NCBI GenBank assembly: GCA_030765065.1
Contig: CM060989.1
Span: 33,409,501 to 33,473,500, forward strand
Source: Deroplatys truncata
Lineage: Eukaryota > Arthropoda > Insecta > Mantodea > Mantidae
DNA length: 64,000 nt
Direction of reading: 5' to 3'
Position 1 is the stretch's first letter; each line of letters opens with the position of its first letter. The translations under genes and the position numbers were made by a program. Of the stretch, positions 25,601-38,500 are shown piece after piece. The notes under the pieces are model-generated. The model saw only the letters and a program-made list of their open reading frames with translations, was not told where the DNA came from and ran no database searches.

Positions 25601-28600
25601 TTTGCTTTGTGCCCTTTAATATGGTGATTAACAGTTGCTATACTTTTGGTTTCACTTTATACACTAAATGTTACCATTAAATAGGATGTTGAGTGAAGGA
25701 AAGTGCATTTTTCTTTATGTAATGCTGCAGGAAATGGCTATGTTCGGAGTGAAGCAGCTGTAATAATCTTCCTGCAAAAAGCATCTGTAGCTAAACGTGT
25801 ATATGCTACTGTAGTGAATGCAAAAACCAACACAGATGGCAACAAAGTTCAAGGTGTTACATTCCCATCTGGCGAGATGCAGAAGAAATTAATGAGAGAG
25901 GTATATGCTGAAGCAGGCATCAATCCAACGGATGTGGTATATGTTGAAGCTCATGGCACTGGAACTAAGGTACAATTCTTTCCCCTCCTTGCTCTTTTTG
26001 ATCTTCTTCTTCTTATTATTATTCCTATAGCATTTTTCAGTATGTTTTCACATCAGTGTATACGCATTTTGATCCATTTGGATGATGACACCACAGTCTA
26101 GTAATGAAAAAATTAATGCAACAGTCATCAATGTTAAAGTTTCTGTAAATTATTGTACTTTAAATATATTTTTAGTTACAATTCGTAGATTTTAATCTGT
26201 ACAATAAAAAGAAATGCTATGCCTGTTTCACTTTAAGTTCAAAGTAGAAGTAAACAAACCTTAGGGTCAAATTCATAGTTGTCGCTTATGTGAAAAGGAG
26301 ATGCTTAAGTAATAAGTATTTCCTTCTGATAAGGAAACGCTTATTACCATTTGGTATGCATAGACGGTATTTAATGCCCAGCGCTAAACACTTGCTTATT
26401 CCCAAAGCACATGTGTCACATGGTTCAGCTGTTTCACAGCCACTCAGATTTACTTCTGGACTGTTTTAAAACTGAAAACCTGACTTTCTAGCATAAAGTG
26501 TTAGTAGCTAGAAGTGTTTACAATATGCACACTGTATATATGCATGCATGGAAACAAATCACAAATGCAATTACTACACCATCTAGCAGTAATTAGAAAA
26601 GCAAACGCAGCCAATAACTTAAAATATTTGGCTTTAACAGCGGTTTTACATGTGAAATCAGTAAACCTCTGTTCAAGATTTTGATAACCCAATGCATATT
26701 TGCGAATAATGGTAAAGACTTGTATGTGACTTGTTAAGTGATCAATTGCAGTGGTGGTAATTATGCAAAATAGGCAATTTGTTCAAGAAAAGCACTGCAG
26801 AGATGTACTTTATTTATTGCAGAAATATTTCCGCATTTTATTCTTTTATTTTTAGGATTTTATTAAATGATTCTGAATAAGTGCAGCAGAATCTCATTTT
26901 CTAGGGACCTAAGGACTTTGGACAACATAATTGGGAAAATTTCTGAACAGAAAACATATGGATAGTGTCTTAGCACTAAGATTCACATTATTTTTTTTCA
27001 AGTAAGCCAGTCTCATGTTGCTACTTCATAACCTCTGTTTGTTAAGGTTACTTTTTTTAGCAGAGGCATTAGATTATTACAACAGCGGCTTTGGTAAACC
27101 GATATCGCTTCTTAAATTCAGCATCCCTATGCATTTCAAGTGAATTCTGCAAATCATGCAAATTTGTTTATTAATGCGCAGTACAATTTCGTTATGAAAT
27201 TCGATACCTCCATGAAATCGCTATTATCGTTAACCTCCATTGTAGGCAGCTTATGCAGATGGCATCGGCTCTTCTTATTGCATATAAGTGGAGGTCAGCG
27301 CACCAAGTGGAGGGATGACAGGAACCCGAGAAAGGAAATTTCTCCACACAGCATGGAATATGGTATATTCTGCAACTTGGGGATCATTATGTGTTAAACA
27401 TCTTGTCTTATTGCTATACATTGCCTTATATCATAAACTTCTAACACACAATACTAAGCTGTCGCAAGCAAGCTGAGGAACAATTCTGCATCAGTAACAA
27501 TAAAAGTTCAATTACTGCTAAACAGCTAACCACACTCATTGTTGTTTAAAGGTGGATACTTTCCACTGAACTTGTAGAAAAATATTGGCAATTATGCTCT
27601 AGTTGTGTCCCGTTGAAGTAGCTTAAATTAGCCAAATAAAAGCGAATAATTTACCTTGTGAGTGAGTTTAGAAGTAGATGGATCTGTTCAATAGCTTGTA
27701 GCCACCTACCCGCCCCTCGACGGTGTTTTAGTTATATAGGCGAATCGCATATGAAACAAAACAAACGTAGCATTTTTTTGTTGAAGATGTATAGTGGGAA
27801 CTGCCAACCTAAATGACAATCCATCAAAAATGCGATGCGCTGTTGTTGGTAGTGTTTTTTTCTTCTTCTTCGTGTGTTATTCCCGCTGAGAAAACGTAAC
27901 GCATTCAAAGATTGGCTGCACCATGCACTAATTGAAAGCAGCAAAAGAATATGCACCAAAGTTTTAAGTTTGTAATAGTTTTTGTCAAAGTATATTTTAT
28001 TAAGAGGTTATTTCCATTGTAATAACAGTGTAATAAAGAAGTTGCTTTACCGTAACAGGGTAGATAGTTAATGCAAGCTTACATAAAAAAAAACCCTAAC
28101 CTAAGGTTAACCTTCCCTGAATTCAGAAACGTAAGCTTATATAAAAAGAAGTAATCCTAACCTAACCTCCCGTGAACCAGAAACGTAAGCTTAGGAACAC
28201 ACGCTCGCGTGCTTTAATGTAACCACTGGTAACTAATTAAAACAAGCTTATATAAAAAAACTAAACCTAACCTAACCTCCCGTGAACCAGAAACGTAAGC
28301 TTAGGAATGCATGCTCGCGTGCTTTGATGTAACCACTGGTAACAAATTTAAGTAAGGTTATATGTATAAAACTAAATCAGAAGCCTAAGCTTATATTAAA
28401 AGAAAAGTAACCTAAACTTCGGTGAATTCAGAAACGTAAAGTTATATAAATAAAAAAAAAAGTAACCTAAACCCAATCTTACCTGAATTCATAAACCTAA
28501 GGTCATATAATATCCCTCGGCTACGCCCTGTGGTCGTAGTTGCGGCGCTTTGGTGGCAGTATTGTGCTAGTCAAGCATATGACATAGAGTGACATCTGTT

Positions 28601-31600
28601 GGAAATATACGACATCATTGTCATTGCTGTGGGATTGCTGTGCGGGACACAACTAGAGCATAATGTCAAAAATATTTAACACAATTGTCTTCTTTCCACT
28701 TTCTGAGTTTGTTTCTCCAGATTGTCAGGATTCTCAACCATGACACTCTCAAAAATAGTATTTTCTCAATACGTGCACCACCAGAGTACCCTGACAACTT
28801 ATCTGGAAATGAACTACACTGCCTGCACAAAGCCTCATAAACCTTCTGCTACAACAGTTCAATTAGTTATAGGTGAATCTGAATGAACATATTTTGTTTC
28901 ATAAGTTGAACTGCTACAATAATGGGTTATTTTAAATTTTGCTGCACAAGAATAACCTCAAAATGTTATGAATTTAACCGAACTGTTTTATGTAGAGAAA
29001 GAGACCGTAAGCTAAGTGAGAAAAGTTGTAGTTCACCCAACAGCCAATGAGACATTCCCTTGTCACTTGGTTTTGTTTACAACTCCTCTGAACTTAAAGT
29101 AAAACCATATTAAATGCATTTCTTCGTTACATGTACACACTAACAATGTGATTCCGGCTTCTTAAATTCTCTGAGTTTTTATGTGCATGTCTGCTCTTAA
29201 ACACGGAATCTTAAGCCCCTTGTACACGATCAAACTCTTTTCAATTCAAGAGTTTACAAGAAAAATTGTCAAACATTTGTCACTATCTGACAAGATTGGA
29301 CAAGACTTGGCAATGTCGTAAATGTGTATTTACAGGTTGCCTTTTTTCAAACTGAAACCCTTCAGAACACATTAATAAATAATTTATCATGCACAAAGCA
29401 ATTTACTGTTTGCCTCACGGTATAACAGTTTGCAATGAAATACATTTCTATACCAATATTATGTAGCACTTTCATGTATTATATCCATTGAAATCACATT
29501 ACGATTATGGAATACAATGGAAATAACACTAACTGATAGGTTAACCACTATATAACATTGCATTAATGTACATATATTTAGTTCGGAAATTTGCCTGGCA
29601 ATTATTTCATCATCTGCTTCATCTTGTGGTAATCCACAGAGTCCTAGACATATGGACATGACCAGCTTATGAATAACCTAAAAGCCATCAAATCATTGTC
29701 AAATCTTTGACCGTTTAGAGCATGTCCTTATTTGCTTTCATCAAAGAGTTTAAAAGTATTGGAAGCAATTTGACAAGGAAAGTTGTGAGGCTGTGGCAAC
29801 TCTTGAAATGCCTTGTAAAGTATTGAATTTGACAAAACTTTGATCGTGTACAAGGAGCTTTAGATTCAAGGGGCTTCAAAGTGGTATTTTTGATGAAATC
29901 TTGATATGAAAATTTTTGTGAATTGCGACTTCTTATACCTACTATACCCCCGTCGCTGTAACGTTGCACTTGACAGCTCGCGTTTAAGTTGGTACACTTG
30001 CAAAAATACAGATGAAAAGCTTTCACCGTTTGACTTTCTAAGCCAATCACAAGGCAGCATTCTGGATGGTCGATGACAAAGCGGAAGCGGAACGGGAGCT
30101 GGAAGCGGCTCTGTTGCCGGATGTAGCTATCCCCAACCACGTGCTTCAGTTTGTGAATCTCTAGCACAAGTGTCGAGTTGTTCTTTGCAAGCTACATATT
30201 GTTCTTGTTATTTGTATTTGTGGTTATTGTTTTATAGTTTAGTTATTGTTCGTTTATACATACATATATATTTATATATTTATCTTTTTTATATACATTT
30301 AAGTCATATTATTTATTTATACAAGATTTAAGTGCGACAATGTCTGAAAAACGACGTCGATCGCCGAGTGATGATTCACGAAATGTAAATCCTTTGCGCC
30401 ACTTAATAGTCAGGCATTGGAACTATTAAGGAGCACCCGAGAATTCTTTGAACAGGAAAAGGAGTACGTGAAGCTTCACAGCCATCCCTCTATTCCTGCT
30501 GATAAAGCCGTACACTGTCACTTCAACCCTATCAAATTAGTGTGGAACGAGATTAAGGTTTATGTGAGGGAGAACAATAAGTCATTTACCATTACCGAGG
30601 TGGAAAGGCTTTTGTGGGAAGGTGTGGCGACGGTGGACGCGGCTTCGTGGAAGAAGAAAGTAGATCATGTGAATAAGCTAAGACGAAAAACACAAGAAAT
30701 AGACAGAATTATTAGTGAGTGTGAACCATTAATGATATGCCTTGGTGAAGATAATGATGACAGGATTTGGGTGGAATTGAACCATTGCAGTTTTAAATCG
30801 TGAATGAAAATAACTTTTGTTATCGCGTGGTTATAATTTGTTTTATTTCTCCTCAATGTGGCAGGCAAGTTTGCATTGTTCTGTTTCTATATTGTCAAAA
30901 GTGCATAATTTATTCTACATACACTGCAATGTTTATGCAAAGTTATTTTCAATTAACAATAATAATACAAAATAGTTATTATACATTGACGTTCGCTACT
31001 ACGTACACTTTTGTATGCGGCTTAGACACGATAGAAAGAACTATCAGCTGTTGTTGTTTACTAGCCACTCTGGCAATGTTGCAACCACAATGTAGCCAAC
31101 TTTACGCGAAGCCACATGAACTGTCAAGTGCAAAGATTCAGCGGCGGGGGTATAGGTGTGTGGTACAGAAAATTAAAACTCGCTGCTGTACTGTTGGAAT
31201 TCTGAAATTAACCAAATTTAACATAGTGAAGATACATGCCTTCTCCCCATATCGTAACATAGTATGTGATTAATTAATCATACACAATGTTACCTGTGTA
31301 TGAAATATCAATTTTAACAATATTTATGATAATATTTTCAAATCAATCTCTTGAAAGAACTGTTTCAATTCAAATTAGTAGCAGCTTGGTTTTAATTCAG
31401 ACTTTGATTGCTTTCTACAGGTTGGAGATCCGCAAGAAGTGAACTCTATTGCAGACGTGTTTTGTAAGGATCGTAACACACCATTACTAATTGGCTCTGT
31501 AAAATCCAATATGGGTCATTCAGAGCCAGCTTCTGGTCTGTGTTCTATAGCCAAAGTTCTCATTGCAATGGAAGCTGGCGTGATACCTCCTAATCTCCAT

Positions 31601-32515
31601 TTTCAGAATCCTAATCCAGATATTCCAGCTCTTAGTGATGGACGTCTTCAGGTATGTGAATAATTTTCTGGTATTTGAAGGTAATTCGTCGCATTCATTG
31701 TTACTCCAGTATTATTACACTTCACTGTGTTTTCCTAACAAGTTGCATTTGGATTTATATATTTACTTGGATTAACTAAAATACAAATACAAACTATTAA
31801 CTGAATATAAAGTATCAATCTATAGAAACATTTATTTTAGTACTAACAAGAATAAGAAACTGAGCGGGAGGGCTCAGGCAGTAATATCTGTGGCCCGCAT
31901 TTGGGAGGTCCTGGGTTCAAATACCGTGGGCTGACCAATCTGACAGGTTTTATAGCCTACGGAATTTTACTTTGGGGTAATAGTAGCCACATTAGTAATA
32001 TACTTATACTACAGAAAAAGATTATCCGTATCATATCAGATGCAGACAAATTGGTACATTGTAGGCCACTATTCATTAAATTAAGAATAATGACAGTAGT
32101 AAACTTATATATCTATACCGTTCTTATTTATCTAAAGAAGAATTCATCTGACTACCACTATAGACAGGACATCCATAAATATAACACGAGGTATACAAAA
32201 CAAATAGATACTCCTTATTATAGACTGTCAAAATCACATAATAGCTTTGAAGTACTAGGTATTCAACTGTATAACACACTATCAAATGATCTAACTCAAC
32301 TGCCGTATAATGGATTTGAACGTAAACTTTGACAGATTGCTAAACAACCCATACTATTCACTACAAGAATATTTAGAAAATATATCTTAACAGTAAGTAA
32401 TATCAACTACCCTTGTACTTTATTCCTGGACTATTTATTGTTTTTCTGATGATTATATTTATATTAACTCTGCACAATGTATCAATCATGCAATACACTG
32501 TAATTTTTATTGCAA

Positions 32516-32581
<66 letters not shown>

Positions 32582-35531
32582 TGCAACACTTTTGTTGTTG
32601 TAAGATGTTACACTGTTACTTTAGTAATAACTGAGTTTGTTGGAGCTTTAGAAGATTCCTTAGCTAGGTCGCTTAGCAATCAACGGATTATTTTTGTAAG
32701 TGCTCAATTAACAATGTAACTATTTATCACATGTGCCTAAAGTATACCTCATTTCTCTTGTAATCACTTGCACTTTCAAATTTAGATATTTTAAACATTC
32801 CCACTACATTATGTGAGGTAATTAGTAACTCCGGCTTCGTAGAGCTTACATGTCTGTTCTGTACATCACCGCACTTTACACCCAACTAATTTAGGTTTGG
32901 GGATGCTATCACTAACTTTCCTGAAGTTAAACATTCAAACATATTCTTCTTAAAATCTTATTGGCTGCATTCCTTCAGCTTGGAATGTTCTCGAAATACT
33001 TAACAGGCCAATCATTTGCTGTTTCCAGACATGTGACCTCTCTTCAAAAATATACGTTGAGCTAGCTTGTCACTTTCTCCTACACAATGGGTGGAATGCA
33101 TAAAGTCAAGCATAAGCTTTACCTTGCTAATTTTCAAGTGTAATCTTGGCTTTTAATGCATAAAACAGCTTCGACTTGACTTAAGTCTAGCATTTGCTTT
33201 GGAGCCAGCTAGCTGCCTAGCTTTAGCTTGAATTTTCCAGCAATGACTTGACTTTAAGTGCAAATCCGATGCATAAAACAAGCGAAAGCTTCACTTCCTC
33301 TAGATTAATCTTGACTTTTTTCAAGCTACCTCAGTAGGTGACTTGATTCATACAAGAGAAGTCTTAAGAGTTGTTTTATCACACAAAATGGCACAGTTCA
33401 TGAATATCCGTCAAAGAAAAGTGTAAAAAGTTAAATTAACTGTAACTTTAGTATGTATTTGAAAGTACCAAATTCAAAAATGTTGTGTTAGAATCTCCCT
33501 ATTACGGAAGAAGCAATAATGCATACTACTCAACAGTGCTATTAAAATGTTTGCCTCTAGTTTTCACCTATTGTTGCGGCACGTAAACATCACACGTTTC
33601 AGAAATGCCGCGTGCCACTGACCACCTCTTCCGAATATAACTAGAAAATGATAACTGAAGGCGGCGAACGTTTTAATTACTTTATTATTGTGGCGGACGG
33701 TTTAATTAAAGTTTATTATTGTAAGGTTTTGCGCAAGATTTCATAATCTAATTATTTAATAGTTTCCTTATTCGAATGGTCTCCCTTCGTTTTAAAAATA
33801 CTTTTATATTCATAAATCTACTCTTATTTGCTTAAATAACCGAATTAGGCACTTTTAGGTTATATCACGAAAAATAGGTTTTATTAGGTCCTAACGTAAA
33901 ATTAGGTCAATTTAGGCTCTATAAAATTGAAGTATATTACTAGTTGGTAACTTAAACATTAATATAAACCGAAGTTTGGAGTGTATGAGGTCAGGAATAA
34001 AATAGGTCAGAACCTAAGAATCCGGGGCTTAGTTATTAGTAATGTAACCTTCATTAGATTATTCAGAGGTGATCCTAAAAGTGAAATTTCTTCAGTAGCA
34101 GAGGGATACAGATGATGTCAATTGTCATTGTTCTTTCAATAATTAACATCTTACGTATAAATGCTGAGATTACTTTTGCTCATAATAACTTCAAATCTCA
34201 ATGAAAATGAGAAATTTCTTAAGAGAAATTAGTTATAAGCTGGCAAAACTAGCTCCATCAAACAAGAGCTATAGACAGTTACATTTTGGAACTCTTAGAA
34301 CTAGAGGAGCCACAATAGAAAAGAAAGATTTTCCAATAAAACTTATATAAATGGTAAACTCAACAACGTCCAGTTGTTAACCAGAAATAAAGGCAACTAA
34401 AATAAGCAATTTTAGTGTTGTTTACAGGAAAGACATGTGTAAACCCGTTTGAAAACTGTCTTGAAGAACCTAATAAAATTCATAATGAAGCAAAAAAAGA
34501 ATTTGAAACTGTCCTTTTTTGCCAAAGTAGTATCATATTGTTACGTACTTTATCATTCGCTGTAATTTTCCGATATATTTATATTTTATAGCAGTTACGT
34601 ATAACATGTATCACATTACAGAATACGTTTTAAATTGCATTTGATACTACAAACCAAAGCAAAAAAAATTACACAGAAACTTCTAAATAATTGGCTCCTG
34701 AGATCGACTTGCATTCTTACCTGGAATCCTACCAATGGTTGGGTTGCTTTCGCCATCAAGCAGCTGCAGAAATTCTTCTTCCCACCTTTTTAACCTTATT
34801 TTCTGATTTCCCGTGGCCTTACGGTCAGTTTTCTTTTTAATTCAGTCTGCATATTCTGAATCTTTTTCTACACCTGCTGTGGAGTGAATTTTCTGCCTAA
34901 AATTTCTTCCAGTTTGATGCAGGTGGTTTGCAAAGCGTTCACTTTCTCTTCTTTGATGCTCGGGATTTGCGATTTATTCAACAGTATTGGAAACTGCTTA
35001 AGAATTGCTAGAAAGGTATTCTGAATATTCACTTCGTCTGCCATTATGCATATAACTTCGATATAGGTTAGGTACCGTATTCGCAAAACACTTCTGCACT
35101 CGCCACATGAGACAACAGTTATGAGCCGCATTTGGCAGACGACAGCTGCGCGCGCAACGTATTTCAAGTGTTTGCTGGAAAAACGTCTAGCGAAAGCTTG
35201 CTAGATTAAGATTCTTTTTATGCATGAGTTGAGCAAGCCAAAGCTTAATCTTGTAGATTAATCTTAAAGCTTTCGCTTTAACTTAAAGACTAGTCTTCAA
35301 GACAAAGCTTGGATTTTATGCATTCCACCAAATGACTCAAGGTTCTGCTACTGTCATCCCCTACAGGTTGGTTCACCTGCACCATATTTCTGACAAAATG
35401 TTGCTTGTCTGTTTTATACAAGTGTCCCACAGCTCCAACTAAACTCCTACACATGTATAAAAATATACTTAATATCTAATTACATAACAAGTATCATGCT
35501 TATTGGTATTATTTTACATTATTATTAATAT

Positions 35532-35572
<41 letters not shown>

Positions 35573-38500
35573 CATAGTTACTGTTTCAATACTAAATAAT
35601 AATATTCATCAAATTTGAATTGTCCCTAGTTTGAGTGAAATGGGTGCTCTATGTGCCATTATATGCTTGTAGGTGGTTGATAAACCTCTGCCTTGGAATG
35701 GAGGATTGGTCGCAGTTAATTCCTTTGGCTTTGGTGGGGCCAATGCACATATTGTCCTTCGCTCCAATCCAAAGCCGAAAGGTCCAGCTTTACAAGACAG
35801 TGAACCAAGACTTGTAGCACTCTCTGGTAGGACAGAGGAAGCAGTGAACTATTTCCTAAATAAGGTAAATAGTTCATTTTTGTTGTTACATTTCCATTAT
35901 ATAGTGTGATCAATATTGCAAAAAATATTTATTTATTTATCATGTTTTTATTTATTTCATGCTCTTGCTTCTATTTTTTTCTTCTTCACATACTGGAAGT
36001 TGATAACAATGTTAAAATGATTTGAAAGATAAAACTGAGTCAGTTAGTAATAATAGAAACAAACACTCGCTTTTAAATTACAATTGGTAATCATCTTGGT
36101 AAACATTGGCTGGTCCTAGGTGATGAAGCTGATAATTTTCCATCCACAGTCTTCTGCTCTGATGACAGTCTTAGGAACTTTTGTAAAGAGTCACTCTGGG
36201 GAATATTGAAATTGAAGACTTGGTCCTTATTTTTTCAGGTGAAGATATCCAGTGGCAATTGAGGAAAGTAGCCTCCGAAATATGTTCTGGGAAATTGAGA
36301 GTTGTTTTGTATTATTAATAGACTCAGTTTTAACTTTTAAATTCATTTGTTTGTTTTTTATATACCTAATATGATAAATACGATCTATTTCAGATTGAAG
36401 ATGCGCCTAGAGATGATGATCTGATAGGCTTAATTAATGAAATACATACCACTAACATCAGCGGCCATGGAATTAGAGGTTATACCATATTAGGTTCATC
36501 TTCATCCACTCGGGAAATAGCCGTAAGTTTATATACGTATTATTTCAAAATATGAAATTCCTTCATTAAATCAGAATGCTTAGCATAATATCACGTCATG
36601 GAGGGCAGATAATAGGATAATTCATGTAAATCCTGCAGTACAAGAAAACTCTTATAAATTGCTATTCCATATCTGGTTGTTGGACCTTTTAAATTTGTCA
36701 TTAAATTATAGAACTTTGCAGGTACAACATATACCAATCTGAAGCTATTCCTTCTTTAAAAAAAGGAATAGCTGAAAGATTGATCAAGCACAGCCAGCAC
36801 CAATGGCTATTTTGTGAAATGCTGCACAACATCATGAAAACAAAGTTAAGCCAAGGTATTTAACCAAAATTGCACCTTCAGCTCTCCGATGCAGAGTTCC
36901 CTAAGATCCCCCCCAAAGTTAAGAAGTTTGGTAAAAGTTACAATGATCATTTTGCCTAACTCACATATGTTGCATCAGCTATGTACTTTATCCAGGGCTG
37001 CTTGCAATACCTTGGAAACCGTCTCAGAAAAGGTTTCTCAAAATATTGCTAAGTCGTCAACATAACACATTCACGTATGTATTGTAATGAAAAGAAGCTA
37101 GAAACAGTGATGTGTATTGATATTACTATATTGATATTACTATTACTAGTACTAAACAGCCTAACACATAGACTGGTATATACCCCCTTAAATAAAAAAG
37201 AATACCAGTTAGAATACCAGCATATAGTAGACACAGCAATACATAATGGGTACAACAAAGCAACTATTGACAAAAAAATTGCAAAATTCAAACGACAGAT
37301 GCACATCAGAAACACAACTAATCTCAGCCAGCAAGATAAAGAACTAAAGTTCAAGAAATTCACATACCACCCAGGAACATTTCACAAATTTAAGAAGATT
37401 TTCATGAAACATAACATCAGCCTAGCTCCACAGAACAAATTTAACATAGAGAAATTACTTTGTAACAAGTTAAAAGACCCCATTCCACAAGACAAAAAAG
37501 CTGGAATCTATAAAATCAATTGTTCAGATTGCAATAAAGTATACATTGGTAAGACAAAAAGAAACTTAGAAACTAGGCTAAAGGAGCACATGAGATGTAT
37601 TAAATACAAACAAATGGACAAATCTGCAGTTTCACACCATTTTTGGATCACTAATCACAACATCAAACCCAATATTACATTAGTCAAACCAGCCAAATTT
37701 GCAGCCGAATTAGATGCATGGGAGAAGATCACCATTCTAAAACACAACACACATCTAATGAATTTTGATTTGCCGCCACCAAATCCTCTCTGGAAGTACA
37801 TTTCTCCACCACAAGATGCCACCACAGGATCCAGTCCAAAAAACGGAAACACCAACAACACGGGCCAGTTGAGTTAACCTTCTGAGGATGGGAACAACGG
37901 TTTCCCGAAACATGTTAAGTGAGTAAACTTAAGTGATGTTAGTGTTACAATTTCGACTCACCTTTAAATAATAATAACACATTCATTTTGTAGAGAAAAT
38001 GCTGACGATGGGAACAAGCCGTCTCCCGAAATGCGTTCAAGTAAGAATAGCATAGTGATGTAGTGTAACAACCCTCAACTCTCTATTTTAAATTATGACA
38101 CATCACTGTTACCAGCTTCTAAATCTTCAAAATTAGTTAATAACATATTCATACCTGCCAACTTTTACAATTTGTGCATAAAATGTGTGGGATGGAGGCC
38201 ATTTTACAAATTTACAGAAAAGGAGGCATTTTTATAGCTTGTGGGCAGCTTCAAAGTGTTTCGAGATTGTCATCTCGAGTGAGATGCCTTGATGGTCTCT
38301 CTGGGAAATAACTTGAGTGAATTGGGAAATTTGACGTCCCACTGGCATGTTGTTAAAGTAGCTCATTGGTTAGAGCAACTGCACGGAGAGCAGAACTGTG
38401 TTCAAATCCCGGCTCTGGCATTGAATTTTTCTGTTGACTTTATTAAAAAATAATTCACACTAATCTTTATGCATAGGCATTCACTGACCTGTAAAGAATA

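Larger units (their letters stand above)
26226..29115 (+). repeat. Repeat family B, copy 2, with a second element inserted
   Basis: Left end cactttaagttcaaagtaga and right end (complement of 29078-29115) tactttaagttcagaggagt, both continuing to GTAAACAAA, form about 35-bp inverted repeats. This marks the block as a DNA transposon of about 2.9 kb including an insertion at 27591-28664. Shares internal segments with copy 1. No transposase recognised. Confidence 0.6.
32638..35440. mobile_element. AGTTGGAGCTG inverted-repeat element, interrupted copy
   Basis: Ends gttggagctttagaag and, inverted, agttggagctgtggga. Halves 32638-33089 and 35331-35440 together align with the uninterrupted copy at 59059-59613 (shared: gagcttacatgtctgttc-like, cagcttggaatgttc, gtgacctctcttcaaa, cagctccaactaaactcc). 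A 2.24-kb element sits between them. Confidence 0.75.

Noticed and set aside
28070..28515. Internal telomere tract
   Set aside because: CCTAA occurs only one to three times per unit within a longer minisatellite; not a (TTAGG)n array.
32413..32719. Frames with poly-Tyr or poly-Ile
   Set aside because: Translation of the (TTA)n microsatellite.
35716..35913. Minus-strand frame opposite exon 7
   Set aside because: Shadow of FASN coding sequence.
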